NCBI GenBank assembly: GCA_964590495.1 | Contig: CAZPWQ010000004.1 | Location: 4,349-68,348 of the forward strand | Origin: CAZPWQ01 sp964590495 | GTDB taxonomy: Bacteria > Bacteroidota > Rhodothermia > Balneolales > Balneolaceae | Reading direction: 5' to 3' | Length of the DNA: 64,000 nucleotides | In this document: positions 17,044 to 25,210 of the stretch, piece by piece | How positions within the stretch are numbered: position 1 is the first letter of the stretch | How the letters are laid out: each line of letters begins with the position of its first letter | Translations under genes and position numbers: made by a program | Notes under the pieces: generated by a model | Told to the model about the DNA's origin: nothing | Database searches by the model: none | Seen by the model: the letters and a program-made list of their open reading frames with translations, nothing else

Positions 17044-18237
17044 GTGTTTTTTTCACCGGCATATCAAACGCTCGTAATCCTGGTTTTTTTTCTGGTCTTT
17101 AGTTTTTTGTCTTTACTTTTCTACACGTTTTGGACGCGTGCAAAAAAAAGATATTGGGCCCGTTATAAAGTAAAATTCCGTGACTATTTTCTGCCAATGC
17201 TTTTTACTTTTGTTGAAGAAGCCAAAGGCCCTTCCCATGCCGATGCAGTTATCAGTAAACTGACAAAAAGAACAAATGATATTGCCTTTTTTCTGGAGCT
17301 GCTGGATGAAATGGCTGAAATTTTAAAAGGTGACGAACGGAAAAAGTTAAACTGGCTGATTGGCCATGATCTTTTTTACTGTTTTTACAAAGAAAAACTT
17401 TTTTCATTTTCAAAACAAAATCAATTACTCTCCTGTATATATTTTTGGAAAAGCGATACCTTAGATGAGCAAATCAGTTCCCGCCTTATTTCACTAAGCA
17501 AGTCTCAAAATACCAAACTGGCGTATGGAGCTTCAAAAGCATTACAATCTTCAGAGGATATTGTAGTTCGAAAGAATTCGCTGATCCGTTTTATGAAAAG
17601 AGATGATGCATCCGATCTTATGGTTGGTGAGCTCTTGCACCTTTTCCACAGAGATGATATGGAAATGCATACAAAGATTGGAGAGACTTTAAAAAGTATT
17701 CTCTTTCAGAAAGATGTGCCTCCTGCAAAGAAAAAAATTATCGTCCTTTATATTGCTCATCAAAATTTTTATGAGTACAGCTATTTTCTGTTGGAATACC
17801 TGAAAAAACTTCTGTACGGTCCTGACAAAGCCCACCTGGTAACTGGTCTGATTAAAGCACTTGGACATTTACACGTAGTAGAAGCAGCACCTGTTATCCG
17901 TGAATATACGCGTGTGCAGAATATTGAATTGAGACTGGCATGTGTAGACGCACTCGATCATCTGGGTGGTAAAGAAAATTTGGATTTTTTAACCAAACTG
18001 CTGGTGGATATCGAATTCTCTGTTCGGAAAAAAATTATAGAAATTTTGGCCCATCACCCCGATATAGGACATCAGCTTCTTAACAAGTTTATAGTTACAA
18101 ACCTGGATTTTATTGCTCAGTTCGAAAAAGACAAGAACCCGCCAAAAGGTTTTCGGGTATTTATCCGAAAAATTTGTAGTATAGCAATTGGCATTAAAAT
18201 TATACTGTCTGAACAGGTGGCAAGAAGCCAGGTCTGA
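17044..18237 (+). CDS. Membrane-anchored HEAT-repeat protein
   Basis: The 397-residue protein starts with GTG two bases after the receiver stop. An N-terminal membrane helix (8-30) precedes a basic stretch (WTRAKKRYWARYK) and a long all-helical region of HEAT-like repeats, clearest at about 255-340 (ALGHLHVVEAAPVIREY, LACVDALDHLGGKENLDFL, VRKKIIEILAHHPD). The positive-inside rule places the repeats in the cytoplasm, where they could scaffold the receiver and the glycosyltransferase. No catalytic motif is seen. Six bases separate it from the glycosyltransferase gene. Confidence 0.82.
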   Translation: MFFSPAYQTLVILVFFLVFSFLSLLFYTFWTRAKKRYWARYKVKFRDYFLPMLFTFVEEAKGPSHADAVISKLTKRTNDIAFFLELLDEMAEILKGDERKKLNWLIGHDLFYCFYKEKLFSFSKQNQLLSCIYFWKSDTLDEQISSRLISLSKSQNTKLAYGASKALQSSEDIVVRKNSLIRFMKRDDASDLMVGELLHLFHRDDMEMHTKIGETLKSILFQKDVPPAKKKIIVLYIAHQNFYEYSYFLLEYLKKLLYGPDKAHLVTGLIKALGHLHVVEAAPVIREYTRVQNIELRLACVDALDHLGGKENLDFLTKLLVDIEFSVRKKIIEILAHHPDIGHQLLNKFIVTNLDFIAQFEKDKNPPKGFRVFIRKICSIAIGIKIILSEQVARSQV

Positions 18238-18243
18238 GATAAC

Positions 18244-19641
18244 ATGATTAGTGTGGTTGAGTGGATTATCATCAGCTATTTTCTCACTATCAACAGCGTA
18301 TATCTGTTGTTGATTATCGGTGCTTTGTTATATGTTCGCAAACAAATTCTGCTGAGCGATATAGTAAAACCGTCCGGCCTTTTTAAATCAAATCTCTTTA
18401 AAACAATAAGTATATTAGTGCCCGCCTATAATGAATCGGGAAATATTGTAGAATCCATAGAATCACTGCTTAAACTAGAATATCCCGAATATGAAATTAT
18501 TGTAATCAATGACGGCAGCAGTGATGATACTCTCGATCAGCTGATTTCATATTTCAACCTGGAGAAAAAAGAGCTTTATTACGAGGAAACTATAGATCAC
18601 CAGTTTATAAGGGGAATTTATAAAACACCCGATTTACCCACACTAACGGTCGTCGATAAAGAAAACGGTGGCAAAGCAGATGCTCTCAATGCAGGCATCA
18701 ATGTTTCGGGAAGTGATCTTATTTGTTCTATTGATGCCGACTCTATACTTGAACAGAATGTTCTTAAAAAACTCATTCAGACTTTTATCCAGCATAAAAA
18801 TACAGTGGCTGCGGGAGGTATTGTACGTGTTATCAACGGCTGCAAGATTAAAAACCGTGAAATTGAAGCGATTCATGTTCCGGACAGTTTTCTTGGAAGA
18901 CTGCAATCTGTAGAATATATCAGAGCCTTTCTTTTTGGTCGCGTCGGCTGGGATTATTTGAACAGCCTGATGATTGTTTCGGGCGCCTTCGGCATATTTG
19001 ACAGGAAAGCCGTACTTGAAGTAGGTGGCTACCTGACCGACACCGTTGGCGAGGACATTGAGCTCATTATCCGCCTTCACAGTCATTACCTGCACAAAAA
19101 GGAGGATTATACCATACGTTTTTTGGCGGAACCAATATGCTGGACGGAAGTTCCTGATGATTACAGGAGCTTGAGAAATCAACGAAATCGCTGGCACCGC
19201 GGATTGGCCGATTCAATCTGGCGTCATAAATATATGATATTTAATCCAACATACGGTCATATAGGAATGCTTGTATTACCGTTTTTTCTGCTCTTTGAAT
19301 TAATTGGACCCGTCATACATATAGCCAGCTATGTCTATCTACTGTTTATATTTCTGATACCCGGCTATTTAAGTCTTCCCTTTGTCGTTCTGTTTCTGGC
19401 AGTATCGATTATTTACGGGATGATTGTCTCACTGATATCAGTACTTGCCGAAGAAGTCGCCTTTAAAACCTACAGCAGTTATAAAGATATCCTGATTCTG
19501 ATATTATACTCTTTCGTAGAAAACCTGGGTTACCGCCAAGTTCACGCCTGGTGGCAGGTGATGGGACTCATCGATTTCTTCAAAGGCAAAAAAAGCTGGG
19601 GTAAAATGATGCGTACGGGATTTGAAAAACAGGGGGGGTGA
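18244..19641 (+). CDS. Processive family 2 glycosyltransferase (polysaccharide synthase-like)
   Basis: The 465-residue inner-membrane enzyme has an N-terminal helix (5-30), a GT-A domain with LVPAYNES (59-66), ND90G, NGGKADALNAG (141-151), the metal-binding DAD (164-166), GED (269-271) and the QxxRW motif QRNRW (313-317). Two to three C-terminal helices (about 335-430) follow. These are hallmarks of PgaC/IcaA, hyaluronan and cellulose synthases. The substrate cannot be read from sequence; the linked deacetylase favours an N-acetylhexosamine polymer. It is the last gene of a tight three-gene operon. Confidence 0.9.
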   Translation: MISVVEWIIISYFLTINSVYLLLIIGALLYVRKQILLSDIVKPSGLFKSNLFKTISILVPAYNESGNIVESIESLLKLEYPEYEIIVINDGSSDDTLDQLISYFNLEKKELYYEETIDHQFIRGIYKTPDLPTLTVVDKENGGKADALNAGINVSGSDLICSIDADSILEQNVLKKLIQTFIQHKNTVAAGGIVRVINGCKIKNREIEAIHVPDSFLGRLQSVEYIRAFLFGRVGWDYLNSLMIVSGAFGIFDRKAVLEVGGYLTDTVGEDIELIIRLHSHYLHKKEDYTIRFLAEPICWTEVPDDYRSLRNQRNRWHRGLADSIWRHKYMIFNPTYGHIGMLVLPFFLLFELIGPVIHIASYVYLLFIFLIPGYLSLPFVVLFLAVSIIYGMIVSLISVLAEEVAFKTYSSYKDILILILYSFVENLGYRQVHAWWQVMGLIDFFKGKKSWGKMMRTGFEKQGG

Positions 19642-19662
19642 ATGTATATCGGAGGCCAATTT

Positions 19663-20550
19663 CTACCCTGCAAAGCGAAATGCAGGTTTGCCCCTAAAAG
19701 GTACTTTCGCTTTAAAAAGGGAACCGGAGAGCGGAGCCTTTTCGATATCATCGTCAGACATATGTTCCCTTGCTGTAGTTATATATAATTCGTCCAAATC
19801 ACCCCCTCCGAATGTGCAGGAAGTTACTTTGGGAACGGGAAGAGGAATCTCAAGTAATCTGTCTCCGGATACCGGATCCACACGAATAACTTTACTGCCG
19901 TTGTATAATGCTATCCAAAGCATGTTTTCAGTATCTATAGTCATTCCATCCGGAAATCCTTCCCCTTCTTCCAGCACCTTCACGACTCTCCGGTTTTTAA
20001 TTTCACCCGATTCTTTCTCATAATCAAAAGCATAAACAGCCCGTTCAGGTGTGTCGATATAATAAAATATATCATCATCCGTATTCCAGGCCGTACCATT
20101 GGATATTGTGACGCCGGATATTTTTTTATCGACACTTAAGTCTGGATTTAGAGAGTACAGGCTTGCAGCTCCTTTTTGCAGATTATAGGCCATTGTACCG
20201 GCCCAGAAACGTCCAAAAGGATCACATTTGCCATCGTTAAACCGGTTGTTATCCAGTCCCGCCTCCGGATCCGTAATCGGTTTAACTTCCCGATCTCCGG
20301 TATCAAAAAAGGCAAAGCCGCTTTTGAGCGCCAAAACTAATCCGCCCTTATTTCTCAGAGCAACCGCACCGAGATGCTCACCAACTCCATAGCTTAAAAT
20401 CTCTTCTGTGCCAGGGGTATGGACGAATATTTTTCCGTTGAGGATATCCACCCAGTATAACTGCTGTTCGCTTTCATCCCATACCGGACTTTCACCAAGA
20501 AGGGCTTTATATTCTGATGTGACAACCTGCGGTTCAATATTTGATGACAT
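19663..20550 (-). CDS. SMP-30/gluconolaconase-family lactonase
   Basis: The 295-residue protein matches the SMP-30/regucalcin six-bladed propeller, a divalent-metal sugar lactonase. Metal and active-site landmarks are GESPVWD (Glu20), NNRFNDGKCDPFGRFWAGTM, SNGTAWN and FPDGMTID. In non-phosphorylative sugar oxidation such enzymes open the aldonolactone produced by a dehydrogenase. It lies downstream (357 bases) of two SDR genes and an FAH-family gene on the same strand, which fits a deoxysugar oxidation pathway. It ends 21 bases from the convergent glycosyltransferase gene. Confidence 0.9.
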   Translation of the reverse strand: MSSNIEPQVVTSEYKALLGESPVWDESEQQLYWVDILNGKIFVHTPGTEEILSYGVGEHLGAVALRNKGGLVLALKSGFAFFDTGDREVKPITDPEAGLDNNRFNDGKCDPFGRFWAGTMAYNLQKGAASLYSLNPDLSVDKKISGVTISNGTAWNTDDDIFYYIDTPERAVYAFDYEKESGEIKNRRVVKVLEEGEGFPDGMTIDTENMLWIALYNGSKVIRVDPVSGDRLLEIPLPVPKVTSCTFGGGDLDELYITTAREHMSDDDIEKAPLSGSLFKAKVPFRGKPAFRFAG

Positions 20551-20565
20551 TTTTTGTTAATGGTT

Positions 20566-20583
20566 ATTAGTTATTGGTTAATG
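20566..20583 (+). repeat. TTATTAGTTATTGGTTAATGG-type dispersed repeat
   Basis: This is a low-complexity repeat of TTATTAG/TTATTGG words. Related sequence occurs at about 10290-10318, in inverse orientation at 20889-20912, and as ACTAACTATTCACTATT at 25190-25208. Each copy abuts a gene start or end. Confidence 0.5.
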
Positions 20584-20706
20584 GGACACACACTGTCCGT
20601 CCCTGATATAGCTACCACAAATAGAAGAAATCATGAACAAATAGGACACAAGTATTATATTTTATTTGTTATAGAGTGATCCAGCAGGAAGTATGGTATG
20701 AAATTT

Positions 20707-20864
20707 TCTCCCCTTATGAAGGGGAGATACAGAGGGGTTGGAGGAATAGGCTTCTGTAGTCAATTTATCACAATTTAGTTTGATATTTGACTCTGGAGTT
20801 GAGAAAATAAAAAGCTTGCCGGAAATCCAACCACCCCTTAGTCCCCTCCTTCATAAGGAGGGGA
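20707..20864. repeat. 158-base element bounded by inverted arms
   Basis: The left arm (20707-20743) and right arm (20826-20864) are imperfect reverse complements of one another, and each contains its own palindrome (CTCCCCTT-ATG-AAGGGGAG and CCCCTCCTT-CAT-AAGGAGGGG) followed by an AGGGGTTGG-like motif. The 82-base centre shows no coding frame. The structure resembles a small non-autonomous mobile element or a pair of dispersed repeats in inverse orientation. Confidence 0.6.
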
Positions 20865-20907
20865 TTTAATCAATAATAACGGGTCAACCTAATAGACCAA
20901 CCAATAA

Positions 20908-21678
20908 CTAATCATTCACACTGCCTGCGACTTTAAGACCTACGCCCCCGTCAATCCGAAGGGCCTGACCTGTAATGAATGAACCCTTTTCTCCTGCTAC
21001 AAATGCTACAAATTCGCCAATCTCCTCCGTTGTGCCCATTCTGCCAACCAGGTGAATGTCTATTGTTTCCTGACGTGCCTTTTCAGGATCGGCAGACTGC
21101 TGAAAAGCCTCGCGGTTTAAGGGGGTATCTATTCCTCCGGGGCAGATGGCAACACTGCGGATTTCAGGTGCATAATCAACGGCTATGCTCTGTGTCAGAC
21201 CAATTAAAGCCGACTTGGAGGTTACGTAGGCGGCAACTTTTTCCTGTGTTACATATGCCTGAACGCTGGACATATTAATCACCACTCCCGAATCATTTTT
21301 CAGCATTACCGGAATCGCATATTTGGCACAGAGAAAAGCGCCTTTGACATTTACATCCATTATCGAATCCCAGTTCTCTGCAGAAGTTTCGGTAACGGAT
21401 GAATACTGAAGAATTCCCGCATTGTTAACCAGCACATCCAGCCGGCCGAACTCATCGACAGTTTGTTCGATGGCTAGCTTGACTTCCTGCTCCTTAGAGA
21501 CATCACACTGAATAAATTTCGCCCTTTCCCCCAGCTTGTGTCTGAGATCCTCGCCGGCTTTTTCATCCAGATCCAGGATGACTATCTGTGCTTTTTCACG
21601 ATGAAAAACTTCGACGCACCCGGCACCGATTCCTTTTGCACCGCCGGTTACTACAATTGTTTTATCCTTAAAGGACAT
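20908..21678 (-). CDS. SDR-family oxidoreductase (probable sugar dehydrogenase)
   Basis: The 256-residue classical short-chain dehydrogenase has the Rossmann motif TGGAKGIGAG (11-20), an acidic residue after beta-2 (LDLDEK) favouring NAD, NNAG (85-88) and the catalytic Ser137/138-Tyr151-Lys155. The C-terminal GxALRIDGG is typical. In this operon (SDR, FAH hydrolase, SDR, lactonase) one SDR should oxidise the sugar to its lactone and the other the 2-keto-3-deoxy acid; which is which cannot be decided by eye. It starts 12 bases after the stop of the FAH-family gene. Confidence 0.88.
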   Translation of the reverse strand: MSFKDKTIVVTGGAKGIGAGCVEVFHREKAQIVILDLDEKAGEDLRHKLGERAKFIQCDVSKEQEVKLAIEQTVDEFGRLDVLVNNAGILQYSSVTETSAENWDSIMDVNVKGAFLCAKYAIPVMLKNDSGVVINMSSVQAYVTQEKVAAYVTSKSALIGLTQSIAVDYAPEIRSVAICPGGIDTPLNREAFQQSADPEKARQETIDIHLVGRMGTTEEIGEFVAFVAGEKGSFITGQALRIDGGVGLKVAGSVND

Positions 21679-21690
21679 AGCTGTTTAATT

Positions 21691-22551
21691 TTATTTATCG
21701 TTAAACGCATTTATTCTCTGCCTGGATGATCCGAGACCGTCAATCCCGAGTTCCACCACATCTCCCGGCTTCAGGTACCGGGGCGGATCAAAACCGAGTC
21801 CGACACCGGCCGGGGTACCCGTTGAAATGATATCACCGGGCATCAGGGTCATAAACTGTGAAATATAGCTGACCAGGTACGGAATGCCGAATATCAGTTT
21901 ACTTGTGCTTCCATCCTGTTTCAGCTCGCCGTTTACTTTCAGCCAAAGCCTCAAATCATTAATATCCTCTATTTCATCCTGTGTGGCGATATATGGTCCG
22001 AGGGGCGCAAACGTATCACAGCTTTTGCCTTTCACCCACTGTCCGCCCCGCTCCAGCTGGAATTCCCGCTCGCTGTAGTCGTTATGCACGCAATATCCCG
22101 CTACGTGATCCATCGCCTCATCTTCGGTTACATAGGAGGCTTTCTTACCTATAACAACCGCAAGTTCCACCTCCCAATCCGTCTTCTTACCATTACGGGG
22201 AATTACCACATCATCATAGGGACCCCCGACGGAAGAAGTAGCTTTAAAAAACAAAATCGGTTCTACAGGCAGGTCCATTCCCCCCTCTTTAGCATGATCT
22301 TCATAATTCAGTCCGATACATATTATTTTACCCGGGTTGGATACGGGAGGCCCGAGCCGCTGTGAATTTTCAATTTCCGGGGCATTGGATCCATTTTTTC
22401 CCACCCAGTCTTTCAACCGGTCAAGTCCGCCCGAGCCGAAGAAAGATTGATCATAATCCTCTCCGAAGGCAGTTACATCAATTTTTTTTCCATCTGAAAG
22501 TAACAGGCCCGGTTTTTCCCTGCCCTGTGCACCAAAACGAATTAATTTCAT
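21691..22551 (-). CDS. Fumarylacetoacetate hydrolase-family protein (2,4-diketo-3-deoxy-aldonate hydrolase-like)
   Basis: The 286-residue FAH-family enzyme carries the metal-binding acids in DWEVELAVVIGK (Glu127, Glu129) and Asp158, preceded by GLNYEDHAKE and FFKATSS, and followed by DIISTGTPAGVG. Members close to this type hydrolyse 2,4-diketo-3-deoxy-L-fuconate or -rhamnonate to pyruvate and lactate. The two SDR neighbours fit that route. It sits between them with gaps of 12 and 18 bases, so the three are certainly co-transcribed. Confidence 0.9.
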   Translation of the reverse strand: MKLIRFGAQGREKPGLLLSDGKKIDVTAFGEDYDQSFFGSGGLDRLKDWVGKNGSNAPEIENSQRLGPPVSNPGKIICIGLNYEDHAKEGGMDLPVEPILFFKATSSVGGPYDDVVIPRNGKKTDWEVELAVVIGKKASYVTEDEAMDHVAGYCVHNDYSEREFQLERGGQWVKGKSCDTFAPLGPYIATQDEIEDINDLRLWLKVNGELKQDGSTSKLIFGIPYLVSYISQFMTLMPGDIISTGTPAGVGLGFDPPRYLKPGDVVELGIDGLGSSRQRINAFNDK

Positions 22552-22569
22552 GAAATCTGTAATCTGTTG

Positions 22570-23352
22570 TTATGTATTTAACGTTGAAAATCCACCATCG
22601 ATAGTGTAGTTGGATCCGGTGATAAACGCCGATTCATCCGAACTTAAATATAGAGCCAGTTCCGCAATTTCTTCCGGTTTTCCCATGCGTCCGATCGGCT
22701 GAGTCCGGGAAAGCTTTTCGAACATCTCCTCCTCCTGTCCCGGATAATTCTGTTCCAGGTATCCATCTACAAATGGAGTATGAACCCGTGCCGGAGAAAT
22801 GGCATTGCAGCGAATATTGTCATCGATATAATCTTTGGCGATAGAATAAGTCATCGTTAAAACAGCTCCCTTCGTCATCGAATAGGCAAATCGTTCGGAG
22901 ATACCCAATGTGGCTGCTACAGAAGCCATATTTATAATCGCGCCGCCCCCGCTTTTTTTCATCTTTTGTACACCGGCAAGCGAGCAGTTATATACTCCTT
23001 TTACATTAACAGCAAACAGGCGGTCCATATCCTCTTCCGAAGTATTCTCGAGCGTACCGATATGTGCGATGCCCGCATTGTTGACAAGAATATCGAGGCG
23101 GTTGCTTTGCTCATAGATATTCTCGAACAGATCCAGAACAGCTTGCTGATCGGTTACATTTATTTCATGGAAATACGCCCGGCCGCCTTCACCGTTGATT
23201 TCATCCACCGTCTTGCGGCCGGCATCCCGGTCCAGATCCAGGATATGAACTTCAGCTTCCTGCCGGGCAAATAATTGCGCAATGCTTTTTCCGATACCTT
23301 TGCCGGCTCCTGTGACAACCGCCGTTTTTTGTGACAATGAAAAATGAGACAT
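22570..23352 (-). CDS. SDR-family oxidoreductase, first gene of deoxysugar operon
   Basis: The 260-residue short-chain dehydrogenase has TGAGKGIGKS (14-23), LDLDRD after beta-2 (NAD preference), NNAG (91-94), Ser144, Tyr157 and Lys161 in the active site, and GSNYTIDGG near the end. ISPARVHTPF replaces the more common PG motif, as in 2-keto-3-deoxy-L-fuconate dehydrogenases. It is first in the operon; the 728 bases upstream contain only repeats, and no dehydratase, mutarotase or transporter gene accompanies it. Confidence 0.88.
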   Translation of the reverse strand: MSHFSLSQKTAVVTGAGKGIGKSIAQLFARQEAEVHILDLDRDAGRKTVDEINGEGGRAYFHEINVTDQQAVLDLFENIYEQSNRLDILVNNAGIAHIGTLENTSEEDMDRLFAVNVKGVYNCSLAGVQKMKKSGGGAIINMASVAATLGISERFAYSMTKGAVLTMTYSIAKDYIDDNIRCNAISPARVHTPFVDGYLEQNYPGQEEEMFEKLSRTQPIGRMGKPEEIAELALYLSSDESAFITGSNYTIDGGFSTLNT

Positions 23353-23518
23353 AAACCTGATTCAGATTTAATTAAGGTCTGCTGAAAACCTGATTCTATT
23401 ATACGCGAACTTTTGCAACTTCTTAAACCAGACCCTGAATTTAATTTACTGTTGCCATATCATCAAAAATTAAATTTATAAAACACACAAACGACAGCCA
23501 ATTACCACCAGCTCTTCA

Positions 23519-23591
23519 AGCTGTTGCACAAAGACACACAGAAGTGCCACAGAGTTCCACGGAGATCATGTGATGATCGGGGTAATCCGAC
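23519..23591 (+). repeat. Composite CACAGAG/ATCGGG repeat unit, copy 1
   Basis: The order of words AGCTGTTGCACA, CCACAGAG, CACGGAG, GATGATCGGGG, TAATCCG is repeated in degenerate form at 23741-23810. The core AGCTGTTACACAGAG also occurs inverted at 54591-54605. Confidence 0.6.
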
Positions 23592-23740
23592 TTCATGGCA
23601 TTCACCCTGGATACCCATCGGATGAGAGAACTTCCGGTCTCCTTTCCTCCGGTTTCCTATCCCGTTAACTTACTTTTCTCTGTGGCCCTTTGCGCTCCTT
23701 CGTGCAGCTCTGTGATATAGCCGCGCCGCCAGTTGCTTTA

Positions 23741-23810
23741 AGCTGTTACACAGAGATACCCCAAGTTAGCAAAGTTACACGGAGTTTATATCATCATCGG
23801 GTTATCCGGA
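23741..23810 (+). repeat. Composite CACAGAG/ATCGGG repeat unit, copy 2
   Basis: This is the second, degenerate copy of the unit at 23519-23591: AGCTGTTACACAGAG, TTACACGGAG, ATCATCGGG, TTATCCG in the same order and orientation, 222 bases further on. Confidence 0.6.
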
Positions 23811-24080
23811 ATGCGATCTAACCCGCATTTCTCACCAAGAAATCTGGGCGAAGATAAAATGTCAGCGGAAACGTACCAAGATACGTGACATTCAAAAATC
23901 ATTAAACGTCAATCCACCCTCCTGGATATAAGAAAAAATCTTACATACCAATAATTGAAATTCCTACAAAAAATTGGATTAAAGGATATTATAATAAGTT
24001 AGTTAATGCGTATAAGTCCTCCGGGGAAGTAAGAGTGACTCGCTGAAAATTTAACTGAGCGAAAAAAGATACAGAAAACT

Positions 24081-24488
24081 ATGAATGACGAATTATCGGT
24101 AATCTCCAATATAGACAGTTCAAGTGGTCTTAATGATTTTTCCCATAATGCCAAAGTTCGAAAATGTATTTATTATGCAAGTGATGTGCTTAAGAAGAGC
24201 GGAAAAGCATCAAAAAAAATGGAAACGGTGATCCAGCATACCATTCATGTATTTAATACCTTGGAATTGAATGCAGATGAGCATTTTTACTGTATATATC
24301 GCTGTGATCCGAATCATTCCAACAATTTATACAGAGATTGGAAACTCTCGGAATTGGCCTGTATTTACCTGTCTTTAAAAGGTGATCCCACAGATTTGAA
24401 GACAATTGCCCAACAACAAACGAATTTAATTGATGGAATGCTGAATTACATGCATACTCAACAGCACCAGGTGTTAAATCAAGTCTGA
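24081..24488 (+). CDS. Hypothetical protein, 135 residues
   Basis: The soluble, probably all-helical product is of no family that I recognise. The centre has VLKKSGKASKKMETVIQHTIHVFN and a Cys/His-containing stretch (HFYCIYRCDPNHSNN); two Cys and nearby His could bind a metal but this is not a known zinc motif. It is followed by about 270 bases without genes before the cold-shock gene. Codon use looks native. Confidence 0.6.
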   Translation: MNDELSVISNIDSSSGLNDFSHNAKVRKCIYYASDVLKKSGKASKKMETVIQHTIHVFNTLELNADEHFYCIYRCDPNHSNNLYRDWKLSELACIYLSLKGDPTDLKTIAQQQTNLIDGMLNYMHTQQHQVLNQV

Positions 24489-24530
24489 CCTTAATCAAGG
24501 TAGTTCTTCCGGCCTTTGAACCATTGTAGG

Positions 24531-24570
24531 GTTTCCGGTAGGCGGGAGGCCGTCGGCAGTTGGCGGTGAA
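24531..24570 (+). repeat. GGCAGTTGGCGG-type dispersed repeat
   Basis: A GGTAGGCGGGAGGCCGTCGG / CAGTTGGCGG-like stretch has a relative at 53811-53850 (TGTAAGCGGTAGCGG / CAGGCAGTTGGCGG). It lies within the region upstream of the cold-shock gene. Confidence 0.45.
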
Positions 24571-24755
24571 AAACAGCCCCGCCGAGCCATAATCTGCACC
24601 TCATTTCCGCAAGAAATAGGTATTACTGTTTAATAGCTGTATCTTGTGATGTTATCATTAATTATACCACCTCGAGAGAGTACTTTGTGGATTGAGGCGT
24701 TAACTCAACTCCTTTCATCAGATGAAATCCACAGGTGTAAAAAAACACAATACAT

Positions 24756-24968
24756 ATGCAACAAGGCAAAATAAAATTTTTCGATTCACAAAAAGGATTT
24801 GGATTTATATCTCCTGACGAAGGAGGCAAAGACATCTTCGTACATAGAAACAACGTTGAAAATCTTGGTTTCGACCAGGGTCTGGATGACGGTGAAGAAG
24901 TGGAGTTTGATGTCGAAGAAACCCCAAAAGGTTTAAGCGCAACAAATGTCCGAAGTCTGAATGACTGA
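24756..24968 (+). CDS. cspA: Cold-shock domain protein
   Basis: The 70-residue CspA-family RNA/ssDNA-binding OB-fold acts as an RNA chaperone. RNP1 is KGFGFI (13-18), RNP2 is DIFVH (26-30), and the N-terminus MQQGKIKFFD and end GLSATNVRSL are typical. The acidic loop DQGLDDGEEVEFDVEE is richer in acid than usual. A long gene-free leader upstream would fit the regulated 5' UTR common for such genes. A strong terminator follows 25 bases after the stop, so it is probably monocistronic. Confidence 0.95.
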   Translation: MQQGKIKFFDSQKGFGFISPDEGGKDIFVHRNNVENLGFDQGLDDGEEVEFDVEETPKGLSATNVRSLND

Positions 24969-24993
24969 TAGAACCAGTATTCATTAACTTTTG

Positions 24994-25023
24994 AAAAGCC
25001 CCGGTTTTACCGGGGCTTTTTTT
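24994..25023 (+). terminator. Rho-independent terminator of cold-shock gene
   Basis: A perfect GC-rich stem AAGCCCCGG-TTTTA-CCGGGGCTT is followed by a T run. It lies directly after the cspA stop, with no other gene nearby on the plus strand. Confidence 0.93.
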
Positions 25024-25210
25024 GTTTCTACAAAAACAGTCAGTTAATTTAATTCATTCGGAAAACAGAAGAAATTGAAACCATTGCTAGAATGTATGAT
25101 GCCTTCTTTAAATAGACCAAGGAAAGCTTACTCACGTTTATTCAAATTATCAATAGTGACGATATAGACAATTTTTTGCTAATAACAACTAACTATTCAC
25201 TATTAACAAA

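Larger units (their letters stand above)
23353..24080. other. Long intergenic region made of dispersed repeats
   Basis: No credible gene is present. A composite unit beginning AGCTGTT and containing CACAGAG-, CACGGAG- and ATCATCGGG-like words occurs twice in direct orientation (23519-23591 and 23741-23810). Between them is an inverse CTCTGTGGCCCTTTGCG stretch. The last 180 bases are AT-rich and should contain the promoter of the gene at 24081. Confidence 0.65.

Noticed and set aside
18643..19197. 184-codon minus-strand frame.
   Set aside because: It lies wholly inside the family 2 glycosyltransferase gene and has no recognisable features.
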